Shown here in pieces: positions 7,990-16,520 of a stretch of 64,000 bases of DNA (position 1 is the stretch's first letter; each line of letters opens with the position of its first letter). Location of the stretch: NCBI RefSeq assembly GCF_900102685.1, contig NZ_FMZA01000005.1:124001-188000 (forward strand), written 5' to 3'. The position numbers were made by a program, and so were the translations under genes. Under the pieces are notes generated by a model. That model saw only the letters and a list, made by a program, of their open reading frames with translations. It did not search any database and had not been told where the DNA came from. The stretch is from Melghirimyces thermohalophilus (GTDB lineage Bacteria > Bacillota > Bacilli > Thermoactinomycetales > DSM-45169).

Positions 7990-9045
7990 TTGCTCAAATC
8001 GATGGACAAGATGGACTTCAAGGTCGTACTTCCAGAGGGGAGGTTGACCGACGAAGGGCGATGCGTGTGGAAGGAGCTCAGCCGGGAGAAAAAGCTTGAT
8101 TTTTATCGGTGGATGGTACAGGTTCGTCAGTTTGACCGCCGTTCTATCCTCTTGCAGCGTCAGGGACGGATTGGAACCTATGCACCGATGGCGGGGCAGG
8201 AGGCGGCCCAGGTAGGAAGCGCCTTGGCCCTGTCAAAGGAAGACTGGATTTTTCCCAGCTATCGTGAAGTGGGGGTAAACATGGTTGCCGGTATTCCGCT
8301 GAAACAGATCCTTCTCCACTGGATGGGACGGGTGGAAGGCAACCGGTTCCCTGAAGGAAGCCGCGTGCTGCCCCCCTATGTCCCCATCGCCACTCAACTG
8401 CCCCAGGCGATGGGGGCGGCTTGGGCCGCCAAGATGAAAAAGGAACCCTCTGTCGCTGTCGCTTACTTTGGTGACGGGGCAACTTCGGAGGGAGATTTCC
8501 ATGAGGCGTTAAATTTTGCCGGGGTGTTTCGGTTGCCGGTGATCTTTTTCTGCCAAAACAACCAGTATGCCATCAGCACCCCCTTTCGTCGTCAATCGGC
8601 CGTGCCAACGGTAGCGGAACGGGCGGCTGCATATCATATACCGGGGATCCGAGTGGATGGGAACGATGTGGTGGCGGTCCATATTGCGATGGAGCAGGCG
8701 GTTTCCCGAGGGAAACAGGGGGAAGGCGCCACCTTGATCGAGGCGGTCACTTATCGGCACGGGGCCCACACCACCGCTGATGATGCCACCCGTTACCGGG
8801 AAGCGGAAGAAGTGGAAGAGTGGGTGCGAAACCGGGATCCGATCCACCGGCTGGAGGTACTGTTAAAAGCGGAAGGGTTACTAACCGATGCCGACATCCG
8901 CGACTGGGAAGAAGCGTCCCGTCAAGTCGTAGAACATGCGGTGAAAGAGGCCGAGAGCGTTCCTGCTCCCGCCGCAGATCACCTGTTTGCCCATGTGTAC
9001 GAAAAAATGCCCCTGGATCTTATCAAACAAAAAAGGGATGTTTAG
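7990..9045 (+). CDS. 2-oxoacid dehydrogenase E1 component, alpha subunit
   Basis: 351 aa from TTG at 7990 behind AAGGAGGG; ATG at 8002 is an alternative. It is the thiamine-diphosphate-binding half of an alpha2beta2 E1. The ThDP motif runs from GDGATSEG (about 161-168) to QNN (189-191). The YREVGVNM and phosphorylation-loop-like RYREAEEVEEW segments are typical of PdhA/BkdA proteins. With the next two genes it forms a decarboxylase-acyltransferase complex. The upstream phenylalanine dehydrogenase suggests phenylpyruvate or branched-chain 2-oxo acids as substrate, but pyruvate cannot be excluded. Confidence 0.88.
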   Translation: MLKSMDKMDFKVVLPEGRLTDEGRCVWKELSREKKLDFYRWMVQVRQFDRRSILLQRQGRIGTYAPMAGQEAAQVGSALALSKEDWIFPSYREVGVNMVAGIPLKQILLHWMGRVEGNRFPEGSRVLPPYVPIATQLPQAMGAAWAAKMKKEPSVAVAYFGDGATSEGDFHEALNFAGVFRLPVIFFCQNNQYAISTPFRRQSAVPTVAERAAAYHIPGIRVDGNDVVAVHIAMEQAVSRGKQGEGATLIEAVTYRHGAHTTADDATRYREAEEVEEWVRNRDPIHRLEVLLKAEGLLTDADIRDWEEASRQVVEHAVKEAESVPAPAADHLFAHVYEKMPLDLIKQKRDV

Positions 9046-9060
9046 GAAAGGAGGGGGAAT

Positions 9061-10038
9061 ATGTCTGAGATCACATTGGTCCAAGGGGTTTGTGCGGGTT
9101 TAGATACCGCCTTGCGGGAGGATCCCCGGGTGGTGGTGCTGGGGGAGGATGTTGGTAAGAACGGAGGAGTGTTCCGGGCGACGGAAGGGCTGTGGGAGAA
9201 ATTTGGAGAGGAACGGGTGATCGATACGCCTCTAGCGGAGTCGGGAATTGTGGGGGCGGCGATCGGGATGGCTGTCAACGGACTGCTGCCGGTGGCGGAA
9301 ATTCAGTTTATGGGATTTATCTACCCCGCCTTCGAACAAATCATCAGCCATGCGGCTCGTTTGCGACAGCGGACCCAGGGGCAGCACCCCGCTTCCCTCG
9401 TCATACGTGCCCCTTACGGGGGCGGGATCCGCGCTCCGGAGCTTCATTCAGATTCCACCGAATCTCTCTTTGTCCACACGCCGGGCCTCAAGGTGGTCGT
9501 GCCGTCCACCCCCTATGATGCCAAGGGGCTGCTGCTGGCGGCCATCCGAGATCCCGATCCGGTCATTTTCCTGGAACCGATGAAGATCTATCGCTCGATG
9601 CGACAGGAGGTTCCCGATGGTTGGTATGAGGTATCCTTCGGGCAGGCGCGGAAGGTATGTACGGGAGAAGATGTTACCCTGATCAGTTGGGGGGCGATGG
9701 TCCCGGTGGCGGAGCAGGCGGCACGGGCGGCTTCTGATGAAGGCGTCTCCTGTGAAGTGATCGACCTCCGGAGCCTTTATCCCCTGGATATGGAGGCGGT
9801 GATCGACTCGGTGAAAAAGACCGGTCGGGCCGTCATCATCCATGAAGCTCCTAAGACGGCTGGACTGGGGGCGGAGTTGGCCTCCCGCATTCACGAAGAG
9901 GCATTTTTGTGGATGGAGTCGCCGGTGGAACGGGTAACCGGATACGATGTGCCTGTTCCGATGTTTGCATTGGAAGATGCTTTTCGTCCTAGTGTGGAAC
10001 GAGTCGGAGCGGCGGTACAAAAAGTGATGAACTTTTAA
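9061..10038 (+). CDS. 2-oxoacid dehydrogenase E1 component, beta subunit
   Basis: 325 aa, the standard length of E1beta. N-terminal ThDP-binding half (VVVLGEDVGKNGGVFRAT, EIQFMGFIYPAFEQI) and C-terminal transketolase-like domain (EDVTLISWGAMV, then EVIDLRSLYPLD) are both present. It pairs with the E1alpha gene 15 bases upstream. The ATG at 9061 lies behind GAAAGGAGGGGG. It forms one operon with the flanking genes. Confidence 0.9.
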   Translation: MSEITLVQGVCAGLDTALREDPRVVVLGEDVGKNGGVFRATEGLWEKFGEERVIDTPLAESGIVGAAIGMAVNGLLPVAEIQFMGFIYPAFEQIISHAARLRQRTQGQHPASLVIRAPYGGGIRAPELHSDSTESLFVHTPGLKVVVPSTPYDAKGLLLAAIRDPDPVIFLEPMKIYRSMRQEVPDGWYEVSFGQARKVCTGEDVTLISWGAMVPVAEQAARAASDEGVSCEVIDLRSLYPLDMEAVIDSVKKTGRAVIIHEAPKTAGLGAELASRIHEEAFLWMESPVERVTGYDVPVPMFALEDAFRPSVERVGAAVQKVMNF

Positions 10039-10053
10039 AGGGAGGGGCGCATC

Positions 10054-11340
10054 ATGGGCATCCCATTCAAACTGCCGGATGTCGGGGAAGGTGTGGCGGA
10101 AGCGGAGGTGATCCGCTGGCTGGTGAAAGAAGGGGAAAAGGTGAGTGCGGACCAACCTGTCGTTGAGGTTCAAACCGATAAGGCCGTGGTGGAACTTCCT
10201 TCCCCCACGGCGGGGGAAGTGGAGATGATCCGTTGGCGGGAAGGGGATACGGTTCCCGTGGGCGAAGTGCTGTTGGAAATCCGACAATCAGAGGACGGAA
10301 AGACAGAAGCGGCCGCGACGGCGGAGGCTGTCGACCGTCCCCCATCGAACAACCTTTCGGAGGCGAAGAGGAAACGACGCCGACGGGTGTTGGCGGCTCC
10401 TTCCACCCGCCGGTTAGCTCGAAATCTGGCGGTGGATCTCCATCAGGTGACCGGAACAGGGGCGAAGGGACAGGTGACGAAGGAGGATGTGCGGCGGGTG
10501 GCTGCCGCCTTGGCCGAATCTCGAGGCGAGGTCTCCTCGGCTTCCCATTTGATTCCGAAACCGGTAAAACCGCCGGTTCCGTCTCCCCCGCCGCTGACAG
10601 GTTCCGGCACCGAGGAGAAGAGCGGGGGGCAGGCAGAGGCTTTTTCAGATGAGCCCTTGAGCCGGACCCGGCGGGTAATCGCTGAACGGCTTCTCTTTTC
10701 CGTCACGCGCAAACCCCATGCCACCCACTTTGATGAGTTGAATGTCGAGGGGTTGGCCCGGTGGCAAGCCCGACTGAAGGCTCAGGCATCCAAGAGAGAA
10801 CCTCGGATCGGCTATCTGCCCATTCTGCTCAAGGCGATCGCCGCCTCCTTAAAATGGCATCCCAAGTTGAATGCCCACTTTGACGAAGAAAAGCAGCAAG
10901 TGCGTCGTTTCAACCCTGTCTCCTTAGGGGTGGCAGTGGATACAGCAGAGGGGCTTTTGGTTCCGGTGTTGCGGGAAGCGGATCAGAAGAGCATCCGGCA
11001 GATTGCTGCCGAACTGAAAGAGCTGACCCATTTAGCTCGGGAGGGGCGCCTTGCCCCGGAGCAGATGAAGGGCAGCACATTTACCGTCAGCAACACCGGT
11101 TCCCTGGGCGGCCGTTTTGCCACCCCTATTATCCATCCACCGGAAGTGGCCATTCTGGCCCTCCATCCCGTGGAACAGCGGCCGGTGGTGGAGGATGGAC
11201 AGCTGACAGCGGGATGGCGAATGAATGTTTCCCTTTCCTTTGATCATCGGGTCTTGGATGGTGCCGACGCGATTCGTTTTACCCAGACCCTGGCCACCTT
11301 CCTGACTGACCCGGGGAATCTTTTCTTGGAATTAAGTTAA
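10054..11340 (+). CDS. 2-oxoacid dehydrogenase E2, dihydrolipoamide acyltransferase
   Basis: 428 aa. Residues 1-78 are a lipoyl domain with the lipoylated Lys43 in QTDKAVVE. Residues about 112-150 form the peripheral subunit-binding domain (APSTRRLARNLAVDL, then GTGAKGQVTKEDV). A Pro-rich hinge covers 163-182. The catalytic acyltransferase domain (about 200-428) carries the HxxxDG signature with His398 and Asp402. It has one lipoyl domain. No lipoamide dehydrogenase (E3) gene follows, so an E3 from elsewhere must serve the complex. It ends the operon that starts with phenylalanine dehydrogenase. Confidence 0.9.
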   Translation: MGIPFKLPDVGEGVAEAEVIRWLVKEGEKVSADQPVVEVQTDKAVVELPSPTAGEVEMIRWREGDTVPVGEVLLEIRQSEDGKTEAAATAEAVDRPPSNNLSEAKRKRRRRVLAAPSTRRLARNLAVDLHQVTGTGAKGQVTKEDVRRVAAALAESRGEVSSASHLIPKPVKPPVPSPPPLTGSGTEEKSGGQAEAFSDEPLSRTRRVIAERLLFSVTRKPHATHFDELNVEGLARWQARLKAQASKREPRIGYLPILLKAIAASLKWHPKLNAHFDEEKQQVRRFNPVSLGVAVDTAEGLLVPVLREADQKSIRQIAAELKELTHLAREGRLAPEQMKGSTFTVSNTGSLGGRFATPIIHPPEVAILALHPVEQRPVVEDGQLTAGWRMNVSLSFDHRVLDGADAIRFTQTLATFLTDPGNLFLELS

Positions 11341-11850
11341 AAGAGAGTGGGGGATAGATGCGAAAATGCCTTTATTCATCAGCACCTGGGGGAACTGCTT
11401 CTCCTGTCCCGGTTGGACATGCTGGGAGATTTGTTTCAATTCAACCTTTGGCACGAAGGGGTGCACCAGGGGGTGATCGACGGGATGAGGCTCACATTGA
11501 GCGTAAGGAGAATTGCGACATATATGTCTAAATCTTAAGACGATTTTATCGCGGGGAAGGATCTGAAGGGGCTACTCTGGGGCAGGGGGCGAACGGCTGC
11601 ATCAGTGGGTGAACAGCCCGGACAGTTGACGTAATCGCCATGGTCTAGCCGGCGGCAAAACCAATCGGGATGACTGCAAAAGACGAAATCCAGATTCACC
11701 TGGTGCTTGTCGTAAGGGTACCCGATGGTTTGACCAGACCGGTTTGAAGCCTATGGAATGGGCGAATATCCGAGTGATCGAGTCCATGGAGGTACCCCAT
11801 CTGAAATACCGTCTGATCCAATCGTCCTATAGGGAGGCTTTTCCTCGATC
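11341..11850. other. gap without a convincing gene
   Basis: Short open frames on both strands have no RBS. On the minus strand 11535-11750 is open for 71 codons without ATG. It encodes a Cys/His-rich stretch (FVFCSHPDWFCRRL, then YVNCPGC) that looks like a gene fragment. I cannot identify it. Confidence 0.4.
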
Positions 11851-11908
11851 AAAAAGAGCAAGCCGAGCCGGAGGGGTGGATGGGTCCCGGTTCGGCTTGC
11901 CCTTTTTT
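11851..11908. terminator. bidirectional terminator between E2 region and spo0M
   Basis: Stem of 14 pairs with one G-U, 11858-11871 and 11887-11900. It has TTTTTT on the plus side and AAAAA on the other side (TTTTT on the minus strand). Confidence 0.8.
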
Positions 11909-11916
11909 GGTCATTT

Positions 11917-12786
11917 TCAAAGCTCCCTACCTTCTTCTGGATGTGCCTTTTCTTCCTCGCCCAACTCCGACAACACCCCTGGACCGAGGACACCGGCGGC
12001 AAAACCACCAACGAGACCGGCACGGCTGAGGGATTGGTGTTTGTGTCTGCTGGGGCGCGTCTGTTGCCAGTCAGTGGGATGTTCCACTGTTTCCGTAAGT
12101 CTATCGGCTAAGTGCTTCTTTAGTGTCTCTTCCTGATCCAGGAGCTGATTCTCCAGATATAGCTCTCGCAGGATCTCTTTCTCTGCTGCCGAGGAGATGG
12201 CATCCACCTCCAGTAGCAGTCGGACTCCTTTCTCTTCCATTGTGGCCGCAAATCGGATTTCCTTCACCTGGCTCTGAAGCAGTCGGGTGGGGAAGAGCAT
12301 AAATTCCTGGGTATATCCGTTAAAGGTGCGGGAACCGTATTTTTCCCGGAAGCCGAGCTGGGAGAAAGCGCGGAGCACAGGTTGCAGCCGAGGTGGGGGT
12401 TGAATTCGGATGTAGTTTTGATTCGTGTGATCCATCCCCCCCTCGATGTCCAGGCGAGTAACCAGGCTATAGGTAACCGTTTTTCCGGAAACGGGCAGAT
12501 CTTCCGGCAGACGGCAGGAAAAAGGGAACGTGCGCCAAGTATCCGGCGGGAGGGAAAAGGGTTCGCCGATCGGACTTTTGTGAAGCGTATGGCGGAAAGG
12601 TTTCTCATTAGCCCGAATCACTAGGAGGAGCTCCACCTCGATTTCGTTGATCTGTTGGGTCACCAGTCCTCCATCAACTTTTAATTCGCCCCGTACCGTT
12701 TCGCCAGGAAGGTACTCCGATCGGTCCAGCTTCAAGTTGGCTGTCGTTCCGCCTTTGCCCATCTTGACCAGTAAGTTTTTGAACAA
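11917..12786 (-). CDS. spo0M: sporulation-control protein Spo0M
   Basis: 289 aa arrestin-like protein that in Bacillus influences entry into sporulation and septum-related processes. I place the start at TTG 12786 (MFKNLLVKMGKGG) because GGGAGGAAGAG lies just upstream. The ATG at 12801 has no RBS and that RBS would fall inside its coding sequence. Residues 10-150 form the Spo0M beta-sandwich (LDRSEYLPGETVRGEL). The tail from about 245 is basic then Gly-rich and acidic, longer than in the 258-aa Bacillus subtilis protein. Confidence 0.88.
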   Translation of the reverse strand: MFKNLLVKMGKGGTTANLKLDRSEYLPGETVRGELKVDGGLVTQQINEIEVELLLVIRANEKPFRHTLHKSPIGEPFSLPPDTWRTFPFSCRLPEDLPVSGKTVTYSLVTRLDIEGGMDHTNQNYIRIQPPPRLQPVLRAFSQLGFREKYGSRTFNGYTQEFMLFPTRLLQSQVKEIRFAATMEEKGVRLLLEVDAISSAAEKEILRELYLENQLLDQEETLKKHLADRLTETVEHPTDWQQTRPSRHKHQSLSRAGLVGGFAAGVLGPGVLSELGEEEKAHPEEGREL

Positions 12787-12963
12787 ATCTCTTCCTCCCA
12801 TGGACAAAATCTTTTCTTTTGTTCAATATACCGAAAAACTGATAGGGATTCGATCCGCCTTTGGTTTTAATCTTGACAAGGAGCTGCAATTCTCTCACTG
12901 CATATCTGCGGCAGGATTCGTTTTCCAAACCGCGAATATCTCCCATGAAACGAGGAGGTGGGG

Positions 12964-13833
12964 ATGACGGAATCGATCACCCGATTTTACGAGCGGTATC
13001 CAAAAGCCGCCCCCTTTGCCTTGGCCCTTACCTTAACCCTCACCGGCAGTCCAGTAGGGTTGATCGGGTTGAAATACCAGGTTGCCAGCTGGATGCTCCT
13101 TGTGTTGGGAGTATTGATCGCTGTGTTGGGATGGTTTTTTCACCAGCAAATGGTGAAATCGGTGACGACACGGGAGACGATCGATCATTCCAATACGATT
13201 GTGGACGCCCTCGAATATATTGCGGTGATCACCACGAAGTCGATGTGTCGCGCAGCGGAGGATCCCTCGCAGACGGTGCAGGAAGGGAGGTTGGAGATCC
13301 GATCCACCTTTGATCGCATCCTCTCCTCTATCCGGTTGGGCATCGAACGGACCAATCCATCATCCGTCGGAGAGGAGGCGGGAAGGACTTCCAAAGATCC
13401 GCGGGTGGTTCTGTTTATCCCAGATGATTTGGACAAGCCCCGGGTGCTTACGCCCTTCAGTCACGCCGGTCACAAAAACATAGAAGAGATGCCTCTGCCG
13501 GAAATCGATGACAAGAGTGATTTTACTGCGGTCAAAGCTTGGCTCGATAGAGTAGATCTGTTTATCGATGACGTCTGGAAAAAAGGGGAGCCGTGGGAGA
13601 AGCCTTCCAAGCGATTAAAACGAAAGGAAGAGTATCGGTCCATCGCCGCGGTGCTGATCCAGGTGGGGCATCAACCCCTGGGGGTGCTGAGTGTGACCGG
13701 AAAAGAAAAAAACGCGTACCACAGAGAAGTGGATCAGGAGCGGATCCGGCTGTTTGCCCAGGCGATCGCCCCGCTTCTCTATTTCTATCACGGGGTTCTC
13801 CCGAAACTGGAGTCCCGAAAGGCTGGTCGATAA
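12964..13833 (+). CDS. membrane-anchored GAF-like protein, function unknown
   Basis: 289 aa, ATG at 12964 behind GAGGAGGTG. Two membrane helices lie at about 15-37 and 41-60 with a short turn. The remaining 225 residues are cytosolic. The region about 215-275 (AAVLIQVGHQPLGVLSVTGK) resembles the end of a GAF sensor domain. No catalytic or output domain follows, so it may bind a ligand or a partner protein. It is divergent from spo0M and followed three bases later by a small basic protein. I do not recognise a named family. Confidence 0.65.
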   Translation: MTESITRFYERYPKAAPFALALTLTLTGSPVGLIGLKYQVASWMLLVLGVLIAVLGWFFHQQMVKSVTTRETIDHSNTIVDALEYIAVITTKSMCRAAEDPSQTVQEGRLEIRSTFDRILSSIRLGIERTNPSSVGEEAGRTSKDPRVVLFIPDDLDKPRVLTPFSHAGHKNIEEMPLPEIDDKSDFTAVKAWLDRVDLFIDDVWKKGEPWEKPSKRLKRKEEYRSIAAVLIQVGHQPLGVLSVTGKEKNAYHREVDQERIRLFAQAIAPLLYFYHGVLPKLESRKAGR

Positions 13834-13836
13834 ATC

Positions 13837-14037
13837 ATGAATGCTCCTCTTCTGCGCCAACCGCTGCAGCGACGACAGGAAGAGCGCTTTCGCCAATATG
13901 ATCAGGCGATCCAACGGTATCAAAAAGGGGAATGGACCGCCAAAGAAGCGACTGATCACCTGTTTCGAATGCGCGGTCGGTTGATTCCCCACGCCGAAAA
14001 ACGAAAAAATTTGTTCCGGCGAATGCTGGAGTGGTGA
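13837..14037 (+). CDS. small basic protein downstream of the membrane GAF-like gene
   Basis: 66 aa, strongly basic and predicted mostly helical (ERFRQYDQAIQRYQKGEW, then HLFRMRGRLIPHAEKRK). It begins three bases after the preceding stop, with GAAAGG rather far upstream, so translation is probably coupled. No known domain is recognised. Its charge pattern and position suggest a partner or DNA/RNA-binding accessory of the membrane protein, which is inference. Confidence 0.55.
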   Translation: MNAPLLRQPLQRRQEERFRQYDQAIQRYQKGEWTAKEATDHLFRMRGRLIPHAEKRKNLFRRMLEW

Positions 14038-14155
14038 TCAGTCCCTCTTCTTCTCTTCCTTTTTGGATCCTTGTTTGGGAGGGTTTTTTCTTTTTTGATC
14101 CCCTTGTGATATAATCATGAATGAATATTCAATCACATCAGGCGGTCGGTACATC

Positions 14156-14971
14156 ATGGTGAAAAAGCGGGTAAAACAAGTACAGCATGAAGATGTAACT
14201 GCACTCCATTGTTCCTATTATTTCCTGGGAAACGGATTTCGCGCATGGACTTTTCATGTGGATGGGTTGATGGTGGAGACGGGGCCGCGTCGGGCGCGGT
14301 CAGAAGTACGTCGCTTTGCGCAACGTTTCCACCCCCAAGCGATCGCTGTCACTCATTTTCACGAAGATCACACTGGCAATGCTGCAGACCTGGCCACCCG
14401 TTACCGGATTCCGGTCTACATGAGTGCACAGACGGCACGGATCTTATCCGGCTCTCCCCGCATCCCCTTGTACCGCCGAGTGGTCTGGGGCCCCCTCGAC
14501 CCGGTTCGGGGGGAGGTGCAGGATCGGATCGAGACGGACCGCTATTGTTTTCAGGCTGTTCCCACCCCAGGGCATGCCCGGGATCACGTCGCCTGGGTGG
14601 AGGAAGAGCAGGGCTGGGCCTTTACCGGGGACCTGTTTATCGCCAACCGACACACCTACGGGTTGCGGGACGAATCCATCTCCCAACTGGCCGCATCCAT
14701 TCGCCGGGTGCTCCGCTACCCGATCCAAACGGTATTCTGCTCCCATGCCGGAGTGATTCCCGACGGCGTCACGGCCCTGAGGAAAAAACTGGACTTCCTG
14801 GAGTGGCTCCAGGCGGAAACCCTGCGCCTCTACAAGGAAGGAGCCTGCTCCCGGGAGATCGCCGCCCGCCTGCTCAAAAGACGGCCCGCCCTTGTCTGCT
14901 TCTCCAACGGCGAACTCTCCCCAGTACACCTGATCCGCTCCATCCTGCGGGAACACCGAAAAAAGGCATAA
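14156..14971 (+). CDS. metallo-beta-lactamase-fold hydrolase
   Basis: 271 aa. The metal-binding signature HFHEDH gives His67, His69, Asp71 and His72. Further ligands are in PTPGHARDH, FTGDLF and CSHAG. The C-terminal 50 residues are helical (EIAARLLKRRPALVCFSNGE). These enzymes hydrolyse thioesters, lactones or phosphoesters, and the substrate is open. I choose ATG 14156. A perfect TATAAT at 14110-14115 sits immediately before the in-frame ATG at 14117, which would be too close to the transcription start. It is a single-gene unit closed by a terminator. Confidence 0.82.
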   Translation: MVKKRVKQVQHEDVTALHCSYYFLGNGFRAWTFHVDGLMVETGPRRARSEVRRFAQRFHPQAIAVTHFHEDHTGNAADLATRYRIPVYMSAQTARILSGSPRIPLYRRVVWGPLDPVRGEVQDRIETDRYCFQAVPTPGHARDHVAWVEEEQGWAFTGDLFIANRHTYGLRDESISQLAASIRRVLRYPIQTVFCSHAGVIPDGVTALRKKLDFLEWLQAETLRLYKEGACSREIAARLLKRRPALVCFSNGELSPVHLIRSILREHRKKA

Positions 14972-14980
14972 GACCTAAAC

Positions 14981-15013
14981 ACCGGCCTTCTGCTATGGGA
15001 GAGGCCGGTTTTT
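14981..15013 (+). terminator. terminator of the MBL hydrolase gene
   Basis: ACCGGCCT (14981-14988) pairs with AGGCCGGT (15002-15009), followed by TTTTT. Confidence 0.85.
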
Positions 15014-15328
15014 GATGGGAAGTTTTGCAAAAAGCTCTTCGTTTTTATGACCCCTCATGGATTTCTCGGCTTTGACAAGGAGAGGTGGATAGGGGTTGGG
15101 TTTTGTACGGCCACGACAACATGAAGCGGTGTCTGGTTCAGTATGTGAACGGACCTCCGCATATCGAAGAAATTCCCTCAAAAACAACCGGGGCTCAACC
15201 ACCTGGTCCTGCAAGTGCCCAGTACAGACCACCGCCTTTCTACGGGCACAACAGATCTCGTTCCTCTACCAGAGCCCGGGCACCTTCCACGGCACCATCG
15301 AGGAGGGGAAGACATTCAAACATCACCA
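15014..15328. other. gap of unknown content upstream of the MarR operon
   Basis: Two overlapping plus-strand frames (about 80-90 codons) lack an RBS and start codon context. The peptide YGHDNMKRCLVQYV in one of them could be a decayed gene. No repeat or RNA structure stands out. Confidence 0.35.
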
Positions 15329-15358
15329 TTGACATGTTCCGTGCAAAATTTTTATAAT
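15329..15358 (+). promoter_or_regulatory. promoter of the MarR-HlyD-HlyD-MFS operon
   Basis: Perfect TTGACA, 18 bases, perfect TATAAT. Transcription should start near 15365, 50 bases before the GTG of marR. Confidence 0.85.
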
Positions 15359-15380
15359 GGAAATGTTTTTATCCGATTAA

Positions 15381-15392
15381 TTCGTATACGAA
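15381..15392. promoter_or_regulatory. candidate MarR operator
   Basis: Perfect 12-base palindrome TTCGTATACGAA, centred about 20 bases downstream of the expected transcription start and before the RBS of the MarR gene. The position suits autorepression. MarR proteins commonly bind such palindromes as dimers. Confidence 0.6.
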
Positions 15393-15414
15393 ATAGTTGG
15401 GGGAGGGGTTGGTT

Positions 15415-15870
15415 GTGAAGGATGAGTTGCTGGATGAATTGGAGATATTGATGCGCCGGAATGCCCGGGCTTTTCGTCAGCGCTTGTTTCAGGAGCTGAA
15501 GGAATATAACCTCACGGTGCCGCAGAATTCGGTACTCCGGACGCTGTCCCTGGAGGGACGCCACTCTTTGGCTAAGTTGAGTGAGTCGGTGGGAATGACC
15601 ACCAGCTCCGTCAGCGGTATCATCGATCGCTTGGAGAAGCAAGGATGGGTGCAGCGCACGCGGGATAAAGAGGACCGGCGGGTGGTTTGGATCGATCTGA
15701 CCGATGATGGACGCAAGCGGATGTTGGAGGTGCCCGTCCTTCGGCCGGACCATTTTAAAAATATGCTCCGCAAATGCCTTTCCGAAGAAGATGTCGAGCT
15801 GTTGGTGATCCAGCTTCGGAAACTGCATCAAGGATTGGAAAAGGAGTTGACGAAAGGGGGAGACCGTTGA
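15415..15870 (+). CDS. MarR-family transcriptional regulator
   Basis: 151 aa from GTG 15415 behind GGGGGAGGGG. Winged helix-turn-helix with LAKLSESVGMTTSSVSGIID as recognition region and the wing RTRDKEDRRVVWIDLTDDG, both textbook MarR. N- and C-terminal helices form the dimer domain. It likely represses its own operon through the palindrome at 15381 and is relieved by a small lipophilic or phenolic ligand. Its stop overlaps the next start (TTGA). Confidence 0.92.
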   Translation: MKDELLDELEILMRRNARAFRQRLFQELKEYNLTVPQNSVLRTLSLEGRHSLAKLSESVGMTTSSVSGIIDRLEKQGWVQRTRDKEDRRVVWIDLTDDGRKRMLEVPVLRPDHFKNMLRKCLSEEDVELLVIQLRKLHQGLEKELTKGGDR

Positions 15871-16487
15871 AAATCAAGACATGGACGATCCTGGTCGTCA
15901 TCCTGTTTTTGCTGGGGGTGGGCGGATCTGGGTTTTATTATTTTCAGCAGCAGCAAAAATATCTGATCACCGATAATGCCCAAGTTGCTGCCGAGACGGC
16001 TACTCTCCATTCGAAGGGGGCAGGCCGGATCGGCGATTGGAATATAGCAGTCGGGGACCGGGTCCGGGGTGGCCAGCAATTAGGCTGGCAAACCGGGTCC
16101 GAGGGTCAACAGGTGATCCGTGCCCCGATCACCGGCCAGGTAGTAGCGTCAGGGGTTGACTCGGGTGAATCAGTGACCTCGGGCCGGCCGCTGGCGATGG
16201 TGGCTGATCTGGAGCATCGCTATATCCGCGCGTACATCGATGAGACGGAGATGGATGATGTGCAGGTTGGACAGGAGGCGGAGGTGATTTTGGATGCCGA
16301 TCCGGACCGGAGGATCCACGGGGAAGTTTCCCGGATCGGAAGCGAAGCGGGCAGCGAACAGTCGTCATCGGGGGCCCAGGGTGAATCCCGGGAAGTGCAA
16401 CGGGTTCCGGTTCAGATCACATTGGACGACCCCGATCAGGTCCCGCCGGTGATCGGGCTGAATGCCCAGGCTATCTTACACAAATAA
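15867..16487 (+). CDS. HlyD/EmrA-like membrane-fusion protein 1
   Basis: 206 aa from TTG 15867, overlapping the marR stop by four bases, with GAAAGGGGGAG as RBS. One N-terminal membrane helix (about 5-23) is followed by an extracellular biotinyl-lipoyl-like domain (GRIGDWNIAVGDRVRGGQ, then RAPITGQVVASGVDSGESV) and a beta-barrel. It lacks the long coiled-coil hairpin of Gram-negative EmrA. It probably assists the efflux pump encoded two genes downstream. It is a diverged duplicate of the next gene. Confidence 0.82.
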   Translation: MKIKTWTILVVILFLLGVGGSGFYYFQQQQKYLITDNAQVAAETATLHSKGAGRIGDWNIAVGDRVRGGQQLGWQTGSEGQQVIRAPITGQVVASGVDSGESVTSGRPLAMVADLEHRYIRAYIDETEMDDVQVGQEAEVILDADPDRRIHGEVSRIGSEAGSEQSSSGAQGESREVQRVPVQITLDDPDQVPPVIGLNAQAILHK

Positions 16488-16520
16488 ATCATCTGAAACA
16501 CAGAGAGAGAGGAGATTGAG

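Noticed and set aside
15085-15357. Overlapping 80-90 codon frames upstream of the MarR operon
   Set aside because: No RBS, one overlaps the marR promoter, and no family is recognised.
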